A DNA stretch of 64,000 nucleotides. Origin: Neurospora tetraspora (lineage: Eukaryota; Ascomycota; Sordariomycetes; Sordariales; Sordariaceae). Location of the stretch: assembly GCF_033439725.1 (NCBI RefSeq), contig NW_026944385.1, forward strand, positions 1,707,001 through 1,771,000. Reading direction: 5' to 3'. The notes beneath the pieces were generated by a model. That model had not been told where the DNA came from, did no database searches, and saw nothing but the letters and a program-made list of their open reading frames with translations. A program made the translations under genes and the position numbers. This document shows, piece after piece, positions 1 to 10,439 of the stretch; within the stretch, counting starts at the first letter, position 1; every line of letters begins with the position of its first letter.

Positions 1-1075
1 TATACGGCTTAAAATAAATACTACGGATTTAGTATTAAATATTCGTATTATTCTTATAGTAAAAAGAATTCACCCCTCTTACTGTAAACGATAGCGTCTT
101 TATAAAAGGATATACCTATATTACTATTTACATTGATAATTTATTAATCGCTAGACCTTTTAAAAGAGAAATCCGGGATTTAAATAATATACTTAACCGA
201 CGGTTTAAAATATCCAATTTAAACCCTTATTTATTCTATTTCGGTATAGTAATAATTAAGGACCATAAATATTGTACTATCTTTTTATTAACGAACCTAT
301 ATTAAACTAATTATTCGGATTTTTGGATATTAGGACGCTAATTTAGTAACTACTCCTATAAAAATAAATAAAAGTCTAGAACCTATAGAGGATTTCGAAT
401 TTAATTCGAAAAATAAATTTTAATACGTAAATACTTTTAGCTCGCTAATATACATTATATTAAGTATTAGGCTAAATATTACCTTCGCTATAGTATTTTA
501 TAATAAATATATATTAAAACCTATAAAAACTTATATAACCGCTATAAAACGCATTTTCCGATACTTATAAAGTATTATCAATTTCCGGCTAACTTTTTTA
601 AGACTAATCGAAAACTTTATTAACTTTATAAATATAAAGTAGGTTAGAGACACTTAAAAGCGGAAATCTACCTTAGGATACGTATTGAATATTAGTAATA
701 ATATTATTAATTAGAATTCTAAGAAATAAGTAACTATAGCGTTTTCATTTTGCGAAATAGAATTTATAGTATAAACCTAAACTATAAAAGAAGCTATTTA
801 ATTAAGAAAGTTACTATAGGAGTTCGATATAATAAAGATACCTCTTATAATAATTATTTATAATAATGATTAAGGAGTTCTCGCTCTTACGAGAAACCCT
901 TAATTTTATATTAGAATTAAATATATTAATACCTAAAAATTCTTTTATAAGGAAAAATAAGCCGTTAAAGAGGTTAACTTTAAATATATTTCTACAAAAG
1001 AATAAATAACCAACGGCTTTACTAAACCATTGTTTTATAATATTTTCATTAAATTTAGGGATATATTAGGACTAT
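1..1075 (+). mobile_element. Ty1/copia retrotransposon fossil (RT and RNase H end)
   Basis: A very AT-rich stretch whose plus-strand translation still shows the order of a Ty1/copia pol C-terminal half: an RT active-site-like YIDNLLI near 150, the SLIYIILSIR region near 440, a TYITAIKRIFRYL segment near 530-570, and RNase H-like text with a VTNGFTKPL-type ending near 1010-1040. It is heavily broken throughout by RIP-type C-to-T decay and is not functional. The element runs off the left edge of the window, so gag, protease and integrase are not seen. Age is probably beyond many generations of RIP; no paired LTRs are available to date it. Confidence 0.8.
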
Positions 1076-1570
1076 AGTAAAATACCCCCTCTACTTTCGG
1101 CAATTATATTTATTTTTAATAATTATAAACCGATTTATATTCGAAAGGTATTAATACAAACGGTTTTTCCTATATATCTAGCGACTTCTAATCTTAATTA
1201 TTCTCGGTCCGATAATCTAAATTACAACTTTCGAATTTCCACAAAATTTCCTAGTATAGGAAAATCGTATCTTTACTCATTCTTATTTTTCTCTGTCAAT
1301 CTCCACTCCCGCATATATTTCTTAGTATTTCTTGAACCGTCTTGACGAGCTCTTTCTAGCTCCGGTCTCGGTTTCTATGTACGACATTTGGATGAAAAGC
1401 TATAGGATATTTTCGGAATTGGAATTTAAAAGTCAATATTTCTTATCATTTTCGAAGTATTAACCGCAGAGACCTTTTCTCCCACTAGGTTTTTATTGGC
1501 CTATAAGATTCCAGCACCTCTAAAGGCTTAAAAAGAAGAAGAAAGCGACGATCCCATGTACGGATCGAGG
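1076..1570. other. AT-rich border of the copia fossil, no gene seen
   Basis: Base composition rises gradually from RIP-like AT-rich sequence to ordinary sequence near 1570. This may hold the degraded 3' LTR and its flank, but I could not define LTR ends because only one side of the element is present. Confidence 0.4.
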
Positions 1571-3490
1571 GGGAGTATTAAAGTTAAATACGGTTAGCAT
1601 CTAACCTTATCAACCTTATCAATAGATTTCCTTATCGTTCCCCACATAGATCATGTACATAAGCTCGTAAACTTTACGTTCACTCCCTTTCTCCCTTTCT
1701 CTTCAATCTAATCAAATCATTCTGCCCACCTTTGTCTTCGCTCCATATCTTCCACTTCAACAGGTTGGGCGGCGGCTTGGTTGGAGCCTTTTGTCAACCC
1801 CCTTAATGAGTAGGGGGTTGAGGAAAGGTCCCACCACCGAACCGCACCACAACCCCCAAGTACACACTTCTAATCGACCGTTAAACGTCGATTCCGATCT
1901 GCACACACCATTTGCCTAAATCCGCCAAGACCGAAGTTGCGAATCACACCTCTTTCTGTTGAAGCCATTCCGTGTCGGACCCCTGGGTTTCTCTCCAAGG
2001 AGTATGGGACCTGCATATAGCATGCCCGTCAAGGCAGGAACTGGACCAGATGTCTGGTAGCGACAGGCAATTGCGGAATTGCCGTTGGAGACGGTTCCTG
2101 ATAGATGGATTGCTATCCGAGAGCGAGGTCTAGGTTGATCGCGAAGGTAATCCCGGACTCTACCCAACATTCCCATCAGCCAAAGATTTCCGGCCCTTGC
2201 CAAAGGACCATATCCCAACAGAATGTCGTTCAAGCTCTCTCCTACGTACTTCTGTCTTGATATCCTGGTATCTCTCTCTTATCTATCCATCCCCCTCCAT
2301 CTCTTGACTTCCCTAACCACGATCTGTACTCCCACTCGACTGGGTTAGAAACACCCTTTCCCACCTGAGGCTTCGATGTTTTTCGAATCAACCCGCCAGA
2401 CCACAGGAGAAATCTGGGGGTTCAAAGGCCGTTTCTAGCCCAGACGATTACTCTCGTTACCTCCTCTTGACCTGATCATCGTCACGACACTTCGCTCTAT
2501 TCGTGCGGTGTGCCCCAACTGTATGTCCACCGCTCGCTTGGTTCTCAGTTCGACTTGTACACCAACGGGCGCTGAGCTCCAGCGCGCTATCGGTAGCTTT
2601 CACGATCATCGAGACAGGGAGAGTGGGCGGTGTCGGGTAGCGACGTAATGAAGATAGGGGGATGTGGTCGTGGTCGTGGTCGATCTTGCGGTGGCAGATG
2701 GTGCTCGGGATTCGGCATCATGGTTGGGATCGCGGTCGGTTTCGAACGGGCGACAGAAAGAGGTATTAACCGCGTGTCTTCAGAGGTCAGATTTTCTTAT
2801 GGCGGTGATGGTTGGTCAAGGAATGAAGCCGAACTCACGAGCCGGAGAGGAAACGGGCCCTGGCCCCTCGCAGAAATGGTTTGGCGTTGGTTTGGGACGG
2901 CGGCGATAAGTAGAGACACCCGAGTTTGGAGGAGTAGTTAGGCGCAAGTGGACATGGCCGATGCAGGAGGATAGCCTGAGGCTTGAATACCTTATTCTAC
3001 ACAAGGTGACGCAAGGTTAGGCAGGCTGTCACCGATGCCCACAGTCTGCATCATCTGCAAAGATTTCCGACTGCATCAAAGGTTCCTGCCTGCACTCGTC
3101 AGTGGGCCACCATCACCGAGAGTCTGACCTTGAAGGGTGGGGTGCTTGACTTCTCTTGAGGCGTGCCTGCCTTCTCTGTTTCAAATCAACTGGAACACTC
3201 TGTTGACCGCTTTTCACAACTTGAAGCAAGAGACACCTGAATGGCCCTTTGCTCCTTCCCTTTGGGCTTTCCAAAGCGCACGTCAGATGGATGCCTGATT
3301 TCTGCCCTCCGATCGAAAAAATTTCCTCCCACTTCTCGTCGTCGCGTCAATTCCGTCGCACTGAAAGTCGAACTCCTTGACCCTCGTATCGCGATAAACT
3401 TTTCTCATCCCTCATGCCCTTCCATCGGTCTACTGCCTGACGCCCTTTGCCCGTTCTGGGGTTTCAATCCCTAGAAACACCGCCGTCGAG
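1571..3490. other. Intergenic, no supported gene
   Basis: Normal base composition with only short overlapping open frames on both strands, none with a recognisable domain or convincing splice signals. The last few hundred bases should include the promoter and 5' UTR of the 2EXR gene that starts near 3491. Confidence 0.5.
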
Positions 3491-4939
3491 ATGCGAACCC
3501 ACAAGATGACCACACGGTCATTGAGCACTGCCCAAGAGCAGCAGCCCCGTTCCCGCAGAGCAAAATCCCAACGACTCAATCAGCACTTCCGGAAGAAATT
3601 CCGCCAGTTCTCCAGGTTTCCGTCCGAGATACGCCTCATGGTATGGGAAGAATTCCTGAACGACTACGAAGACAACCCACCGGTCGCTTGGACACTGATC
3701 TGGGACATGGACGACCCCAACAACCATCCTGATCCCACCAACATTCGCTTGCGTCCGTACATCTTCATCGAGAAACACTGCCAAAACGACCGCCTGGTAG
3801 AGTACAACTCGAACCCGCTCCTCAAGGTCAACCACGAAGCACGTGCTGCGGCCCTCCACAACCAGCGTTATGTCAGTATCCGCGTCTGGCACCTCGACAT
3901 CAACATCATTGTGCGTCCAGCTATGGATTACTTTTACGTCGATTCGATCACATGTCGCAACATGTTCACACACGCTCTTCGAAAATTCACGGCGGAATAT
4001 GGGAACCCAACTACCTTTACCCTCGCAGAGGATATGAGCTTCGTAAAACATGCGTTTGTTCGAAGTCTCTGCTTTAGCAAGACCAATCAGTATAAGAAGC
4101 ACTTTGATATTCTCAAAAATGCTCCCGCAGCAGTATGCACATGGTGTGCTCTCGACAAAGTCTTCAACAGCTGTCTCGGCACCACAGAGACCATCGTCGC
4201 TGTTTACTACGAGTATGAGGATCCTTTTGATGAGATTGATTGGGAGGAGAAACTTGACTTTGACTCGCAGTTATTTTCTGGCAGTCGTCTGTGGCCAGTC
4301 TGGGCCCAATACAGCTATCTTTGCGGCGACTATATTCGTTTGCCATTCTGCACCCATGTATGAGAGACAATTTGGATGGAGCTTACTGGACCAGATGCTG
4401 ATCAAGCGCTTGCATGTCTTCCATACTCTGGGTACTGGTTTCATATCTGCGACTTGCCGATTCCGGATGACCCCGATCCTGACCTGATGTACGAGAGAGT
4501 GCGTCAGTCTCTTCGACCCGCTCAGACTCGCAAAGTTAGGCCTCGTCGGCCAGTGCGGGTTCTACCGCATGGAAGGTTGCTTCCTTTGGAAGCCCCAGGC
4601 CTTGCTTTCAGGCACCAACGGCCCTGTGAGACGATTGAGCTTCGAACTACATGTGTCGCAGAGTGCGAGGACGGTGTACACGAGTATCGGGTCGAAAAGG
4701 AGGATTCCTGCTCGGGTGGTGGTGGCCTTGAGGCTGGTGATGGCAAAGAAGGTAGTGATGCTTGGCTGAACTGGACATTTGTGAGTGAGGGACTCCACTA
4801 TGGCGAAACAAGCGACGAAAGCGACGAAAGCGACGATATCGATGATGATGATGATCATGCCGAGTCAAGCGAGGAGGATGATGATCACTCTGCGGAACCG
4901 CTCGACGAGAACAATACCTCTGGTCAACTCTCGCATTGA
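3491..4939 (+). CDS. 2EXR-domain protein, one in-frame stop or one intron
   Basis: The protein starts with a basic region and then a 2EXR motif (FSRFPSEIRLMVWEEFL, about residues 41-57). 2EXR is a fungal F-box-like module of unknown biochemical role. It continues through a conserved block with NPLLKVNHEAR, RYVSIRVW and DINIIVRPA. The first frame ends in a TGA at 4361-4363, but the same frame stays open to 4939 and encodes a Pro/Arg stretch and a very acidic Ser/Asp/Glu tail. A two-exon model would splice GTATGA at 4358 to GTCAG at 4507 with a CCTGACC branch, keeping frame and giving about 432 aa. The alternative is a nonsense-broken gene. ATG 3491 and ATG 3506 are both possible starts. A paralogue lies at 29363-30524. 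Confidence 0.65.
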
Positions 4940-5739
4940 TGACTTCTCATCTAGCTGGGAAGTCCACAGAGAGCATGACATTGATGTATTCACTGCCTTA
5001 CCAATCTACTTTTTCTTTGGTGTTCCAACAAGCAGACTAACATGGCATTCCTATTTTCAACATGTACCCGGGGAAGCAATGTAACAAAAACTTTGTGAGC
5101 TGGCTTAATTCCTAGTCATAATATCCATCACTATGTGTAACAGGTCTATGGAATCAAGACCTATCTATCTCTTCGGGGAGGAAGCGGGACCTAATAAACA
5201 TGTACCATGCCTTAATACGTGAAACGCCACCAATTCTAGCGTGAACTACTTCTTCCTCATGTTTGCAACCATCGCCGATCTCTGGGTTAAGTCAAGGATA
5301 AGATATTATAAAAAGGTGCTGGCTCTGTATCACAACTTCAGCCTCGATGGTAACACAGGATCAGATCATGATATCTCGAAGGTACCTCTACGTACACAAC
5401 CACCCTCTAAGTGCGACTGGGTAAGGGTTCCTACACAGTATCTGGGCTGGAACTTTGGAAGCCCAGGCATGATCATGACCACATGGTAACACGAAGATCT
5501 GGAAGGTACTGGTGCTTGTCATCGCAGCAGGAACAGGCTCGGTTGTGATGTCCCGGTCACGCTGGCGCTGAATTATGCGGGCTGCCTTCTAATGTTGTTA
5601 TCCAAGAGAATTCAGGACCGCACAATGTGAAGAGGAATCCAAGATACGGTCCTCCGGCCTCCAATAGTTCGACTCCGATCGCGAAACGAGAGACAACAAA
5701 ACAAGCACCAGACGCAGACGTGCTCGCCCTTCAACTGCT
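4940..5739. other. Intergenic, no supported gene
   Basis: No frame with a recognisable product. Small open frames here begin with non-ATG codons or lack codon bias. The right edge runs into the homoisocitrate dehydrogenase relic. Confidence 0.5.
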
Positions 5740-6300
5740 CCGACGTGAGATCCTAGGGCAGATCCTAGGGCCAGTTCCTGGGGATGACAATGTGCCCAAC
5801 CGAATCTTTCTTGTTCCCTTTTCTGATGTTAGGTATTTTTACTCGTCGCCCATCGAAGACCTTTGGGCACGCCTTCTGCTCTTTCACGACAAGAACTCTC
5901 TCGAGTCTCGAGCGACCGCCTCGCTTTTAAGCTCCCCAGCTCCAAGGTTCCAAGCACGCGCGTTGCTACCAAGCGAATACCTCCGTCGTCCTGCGCAAGA
6001 AGCTCAACCTGAACGCCAACGTAGGCCCCATCGAGTCCGCCATGACCGCCGCGAAGCTCGTCGATATGGCTATTGCGCGCAAGAACACCAAGGATCAATA
6101 CATCAAGGAGGAGAAGACGTACGAGACACATAAGCTTCGACGGCAAGGTGGCCGAGGACCCGAGGTCATCAAACGCATCTCGCAGCACGCCTCTTGGCAC
6201 GCCACCAGCATCGTCTGCAAGATTACCCTCCGCTACCAGAAAATCCGTGACAGCGGTAGCCTTTCCTTCCACAATTGTCTCCTTGTAACCGCCAGACTCG
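5740..6300 (+). pseudogene. Decayed homoisocitrate dehydrogenase (lysine pathway) copy
   Basis: Fragments in different plus frames follow the collinear order of fungal homoisocitrate dehydrogenase (LYS12 family; NAD-dependent oxidative decarboxylation in the alpha-aminoadipate pathway). They are a VPGDD stretch like the family IPGDG, an SSP stretch, then SVVLRKKLNLNANVGPI, then DMAIARKNTKDQYIKEEKTY (family DMVIVRENTEDLYVKEEKTY), GKVAED, VIKRISQHAS and LRYQKIRDSG. The frame switches at least twice between 5900 and 6160. Key residues differ (RENTED became RKNTKD) and the C-terminal half with the substrate and metal aspartates is absent. No introns are evident, so this may be a truncated duplicate or a processed copy. 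The functional gene is not in the window. Confidence 0.7.
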
Positions 6301-7199
6301 AGCGCTTCAGCCCTGACCCACGGAACGAAGAGACAACGAATCTGTCGGATACCCGGACACGACGAGCCAATGGAGTTGAGAACTCCAGGGGATCGGTACC
6401 TCGGTAGACAGATCGAACACATCGCCTACTGAGCCTTTGGAACATTACCAAGGGTCTGGTCCGAATCAGGCAACCTGTATCCAAATGACCATGGTCGGTT
6501 TCTCGACTCTTACAATCCTTGCGGCAGATGAGCGTAAACGGAGGCGGACAAGAGCAAGCGCATACACAATGGTCAGTCACATCACGTCCCAAGACTCAAG
6601 AGTCGGAGCCGGAGGATATAGTCTTCTTCTATTAGTCAATCCACGCGTACTAACAGATGCAATTATCCAGCCCAAACCGAGAATTCCGGTGTAGCCTCGA
6701 ATGCAACCCCATTCATTCCCCTTGATTTACGTGACGATACAATAAAACCAAGCAAACACAAACAATATCGAATCCATGCAGCGCAATGTTGCTTTGCGTC
6801 CGATTATTGCCAAAAGCTCGTCCCGTGTCTCCGATGATCCGATCACCAGTGCCATCACGGCCACCATGTTGAAGTAAACATAGCGAACAGAAGAAGGGGC
6901 AAAAAGCTGATGATCAACGAGGCACAAAGATGGTGATGAACTTGTTGGTTCCAGAAGACAAAGAAATACGGGACTACAAGAGGGTGGAGGACCCTCGATA
7001 TATACAAGACTGATCCATGTGTGAATCGAAACATTGCCAAAATAACTGTCTTGCTCATTATCCTCCCCTTGAAGATATCATCCAAGGCAGTAAGGCAGTA
7101 TGCTTACTGATGCTTACTGCGACCCGAATACTACAAAAGGAATGTTACCGGGCTACCGCGGATCCGAACACACCCTAGATAATTATGTTCAGTAAGACC
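6301..7199. other. Intergenic, no supported gene
   Basis: Mixed sequence downstream of the dehydrogenase relic. Short open frames on both strands lack recognisable motifs. No tRNA or 5S rRNA pattern was found. Confidence 0.45.
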
Positions 7200-7440
7200 C
7201 AGTGCCTCCCTATCCCCCCCTTTCCCCCCCTTTCCCTCTTTCATCACTTCCTCCTCAACCCCTGCCCCTTTACCCCCTTCCCTATCAAACCTTAATCCTG
7301 CTTCCCTGGTACACGATACAAAAAGAATTGTGCTTCCCTCTTCTCCCTCCTTCGAATTTCCCTCCACTGGTGACTGTCAAGCCTCCCCCAGCCTTTCACC
7401 CCTTCCAAAAACTGCACTTTCTTCGGCTTTGGGCTGCTGC
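7200..7440. repeat. Pyrimidine-rich (C/T) tract, copy 1
   Basis: Runs of CCCCCC, CCCTTT and CTTCCCTC lie just downstream (minus-strand sense) of the first K[KR]VRF gene copy. A matching tract lies at 9500-9700 beside the second copy, so the tract belongs to the duplicated unit. Confidence 0.6.
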
Positions 7441-7496
7441 TGTTGCTGCTGTGGAAGCCTGCTGAAATGTCATGCCCTCCTAAATCTTCTCCCCCC

Positions 7497-8360
7497 TTAC
7501 TCGACTTGTGGTACTCTGATCGCGAACATCGCCCCCTCCCGGCGGTCTCTCCTCCTGATCATATTCCACTGGCTTTCACCCATCCTCGCCGCCTTTCCCA
7601 ATTTCACCCTCTCTTCGAGAGCAAACCGAACTTTTTTGCCCGTAGGCTTGATGTTGTTGCTGTTGCCACTACTACTTGTAGTGCTCTGGCTGTTGTTGCC
7701 ATTACTATTGCTGGTGCTCTGGCTGTTGCTGCTAAAGTTGTTGCTGCTGCTTGTGATGGTGCTGCTGCCTGTATTGGCGCTGCTGCTTCTGGTGTTGCTA
7801 CCGTTAATAGTGCGGGCAGTGGCCCTGCTGCTTTTAATAGTGTTGCTAGCGGCGATACTATTGTTACGAATGAAAGTTAGCGCGGGCACGATTCCAAATA
7901 GGAGGTTATAAACGGAAGTCCGGTAAATCGATACTAATAAAGGAAATGATAGAAGGAAGGGGAGAGGAGTACTTACTATTCCACGTAGCGGAAACTAACG
8001 TAGAGGCCTATAATAAAGATAGTTATTATAGCGATTAAATATTAAACTATAGTAATTACGCACTTAGAAAGGGAAATACCTCTAGTAGAAAATATTTTAA
8101 TATTTCTAAATGATAGTCTTTTCGTTAATTGTAGGAATAATGGAAAGAAGGGGCGAAGAATACTTACTGCTTCGCGTAGCGAAAGCTAATAAAGATACTA
8201 AGGACGACGAAGGCTATCGTCGTGATAATATAGTGGGTTGCGGCAAGTACGCGCGTAGAAAGAGTAGTAGTTGAAGATATCTTGATGTTTCTCGATGATA
8301 ATGATCTCGTTGGTAATGCGTTCTTGATGAGTTTGATGAAATTGCGGTTGTTAGGCAAGC
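7497..8360 (-). CDS. Small membrane/low-complexity protein with KKVRF motif (copy A)
   Basis: Not a family I can name. Read on the minus strand, an exon at about 8358-8158 encodes a basic, Ser/Thr-rich head and a hydrophobic segment (YIITTIAFVVLSIFISF), ending at a GTAAGTA donor. A second exon at about 7857-7497 follows a GCTAAC branch and AATAG acceptor. It encodes Ser/Asn/Thr low complexity, then KKVRFALEER and a basic tail ending RVPQVE. Between them (about 7960-8110) sits a RIP-mutated second copy of the membrane exon. No ATG precedes the first exon in frame, so the start is unresolved and the copy may be inactive. KKVRF fits the [RK]-V-x-F docking consensus for protein phosphatase 1; that role is inference. 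Confidence 0.45.
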
Positions 8361-8476
8361 TTTGAGATTCTCTCCTCTACGAATAGGTACTCTCTTGTCT
8401 GTATATATAGGCTTTTTGTCGTTCTTGCTGTCGCTACTGTCGCTGGGATCTGAGATAATCTTGTGCTACTAAGGGG

Positions 8477-8757
8477 TCAGAGGGCATCATGATTCCGGCC
8501 CGGAAATTGGGGAGTTGGAAGAAGATGCGGGCTGTTGCCGATAAGCGTTAGCTGTGGGCGATTCTAGAAGGGAGGTTACGAACGGAGGTCCGGTGAATCG
8601 ATGTTGATAATGGGAAATAAGGGAAAGAAGGGGAGAGGAGTACTTACAGATGGTAGAAGCTGAGGCAAGATCCGACGATGATAATGAACATCGCGGCGAA
8701 GAGGTCTTCTACGACGGCAATGACGCGCGCGCGTAGGGTCTTGCTTATGGCAGGCAT
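8477..8757 (-). CDS. Tiny two-exon membrane peptide, same family (copy B)
   Basis: ATG at 8757 opens exon 1 (8757-8648), which encodes a short basic head and a hydrophobic span (AAMFIIIVGSCLSF). It ends exactly at GTAAGTA. The intron has a GCTAAC branch and a CAACAG acceptor, and exon 2 (8531-8477) closes in frame at TGA, giving 54 aa. The exon-1 end aligns with the membrane exon of copy A (STRVLAATHYIITTIAF versus RARVIAVVEDLFAAMF). Unlike copy A, no low-complexity or KVRF exon follows, so it may be a truncated copy. Splice sites are intact and GC content is normal, meaning this copy escaped heavy RIP. Confidence 0.4.
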
Positions 8758-8819
8758 CTTTGAAATGTTGTTCGATTTGTAGTGGAAGCTTCGAATGCGT
8801 ACGATGCGAAGTCTAATGG

Positions 8820-9080
8820 ACGACGACGTCTTGAGCCGCAGTAACTGCGCGCGTAGAAAGAGCAGTAGTTGAAGAAATCTTGATGTTTCTCGATGATAGT
8901 TCTCTCGTTAGTAATGCGTTCTTGATGGCTTTAATGGAAATTTGATGGTTGTTGCAACTATGTGTTGATGATGAAGAGAGCTGCTGTTGTTGTTGTTGCT
9001 TGTGTTGTTGGTGTTTTTGGTGTTGTTGGTGGTGTTAGTGGTGTTAGTGGTGTTGCTTGCGTTGTTGCCGTTGCTGGTGG
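8820..9080 (-). repeat. Further broken piece of the same array with GTT/GTTGTT tract
   Basis: Minus-strand 8955-8830 aligns with the head of the copy A membrane exon (AIKNALLTRELSSRNIKISS versus IKNALPTRSLSSRNIKISS). Next to it, 8962-9075 is a (TGTTGT)n-like tract encoding Asn/Thr/Ser low complexity on the minus strand. It appears to be a fused or truncated unit of the array without a complete reading frame. Confidence 0.5.
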
Positions 9081-9587
9081 TGCTCCGGCTGTTGACCGAG
9101 GGTGATGGTTGAAGACATGGTTTCGACTGTGACGAGCTGCATTCAGGTCATCGATAGGTATCTTGTATGGCAAAATTGCTTGATGGAGTTCACAAAAGAA
9201 GTTCCGATGTGCCCTGGTCTGCCATGTTGTCGAAGCGAACGGAGGGAACGAAGACAAAGAGGTATAAAAGTGGCGATGATGAATTTGCATCGAATGAGGG
9301 ATGTAAAGGATAAAGAATAAACAGAGTGAAGGAGATTGAAGTGAAGGAAGACAAAAGACAGGAGGTGGTGATGATGAACTTGTGTGACTGATTAACAGAA
9401 GCATAGGACCAAAGAAAGGAGGGAGATGAGCCCAATATATAGGTATTCAAAAACTCGGTACGTAATCCAAAAACGTTTGATAACACAACCCAATGCCAAC
9501 TCCGCCTGCCTTTCCCAACCCCCTACCCTCCCTCCCTTTCCTCCCTTTCCCCCCTCTCCTCCCCTTACCCCTCCTCCCCCTCAACCC

Positions 9588-10430
9588 CTACTCCTGCGGG
9601 ACACGACAAGCGAAATGCCTCCCCTCCCTCCTCTCCTTCCTCCGCGCCTCCCTCCACTGACTACTCGTCATACTCCCCCATCCTTCCCCCCCCTCCAAGA
9701 AACGCACTCTCTTGCTGTTGCTGCTGGTGCCAATAGTGATGGCGGTACTGCTGCTGCCAATAGTGATGGCGGTGGTGTTACTGCTGTCTTTAGTAATGGC
9801 GGTAGTATTGCTACTACCTTTAGTAATGGCGGTAGTATTACTACTGCCTTTAGTAATGGCGGTAGTGTTACTACTACCTTTGGTAATAGCGGTGGTATTG
9901 CTATTGCCTTTAATAATAGCAGTGGTGTTGCTGCTGTTGAGAATGAAAGTTAGTGCGGGCACAATTCTAAGTAGGAGGTTGCGAACGGAGGTCCGGTAAA
10001 TCAATACTGATAAAAGAAATAATAAAAGGAAAGGGAGAAGAGTATTTACCGTTCCGCGTAGTGGAAATTAATATAGAGGCTTATAATAAAGACGGTTATT
10101 ATAGTAATTAAATATTGAATTATAATAATTATACGCTTAGAAAGGGAAGTACTTTTAGTAAAAGATATTTTAATATTTCTAAATAATAATTTTTTCGTTA
10201 GTTACGGGAATAATAGAAAGAAGGGGCGAAGAATACTTACTACTTCGCGTAGCGGAAGCCAATAAAAATACTAAGGATAATGAAGGCTATCGTCGCGAAA
10301 ATATAGTTAATTACGGCAAGTATGCGTATAGAAAGAGTAATAGTAGAAGGTATTTCAATAATAATTTTCTCGTTTATAATGTGTTCTTGACGGCTTTAAT
10401 AAAAAATTTAATAGTTATTACAACTGTGAG
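9588..10430 (-). pseudogene. K[KR]VRF family copy C, membrane exons RIP-mutated
   Basis: This repeats the layout of copy A at nearly the same spacing. The low-complexity exon at 9933-9588 follows a CACTAAC branch and CAACAG acceptor and encodes 10-residue repeats (SSNTTAITKG), then SKRVRFLEGG and a basic tail ending RVPQE. Upstream on the minus strand, two membrane-exon copies (about 10020-10150 and 10250-10430) are AT-rich with TpA bias and have lost a clean frame, although the GTAAGTATTC donor near 10230 survives. The repeat exon is less mutated than the membrane exons, possibly because diverged microsatellite sequence is a poor RIP substrate. The gene is probably dead. Confidence 0.5.
9729..9945. 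repeat. 30-bp minisatellite (about 7 units)
   Basis: Units resembling TAGTAATGGCGGTAGTATTA plus about ten more bases repeat with a 30-bp period. On the minus strand each encodes ten residues (SSNTTAITKG type) of copy C. Unit sequences differ mostly by transitions. Confidence 0.85.
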
Positions 10431-10439
10431 TTGATGATG

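Noticed and set aside
8958-9404. Minus-strand frame of about 148 codons rich in Ser/Thr/Pro
   Set aside because: It crosses a GTT microsatellite and the promoter side of the array. Composition is repeat-driven and there is no family match or good start.
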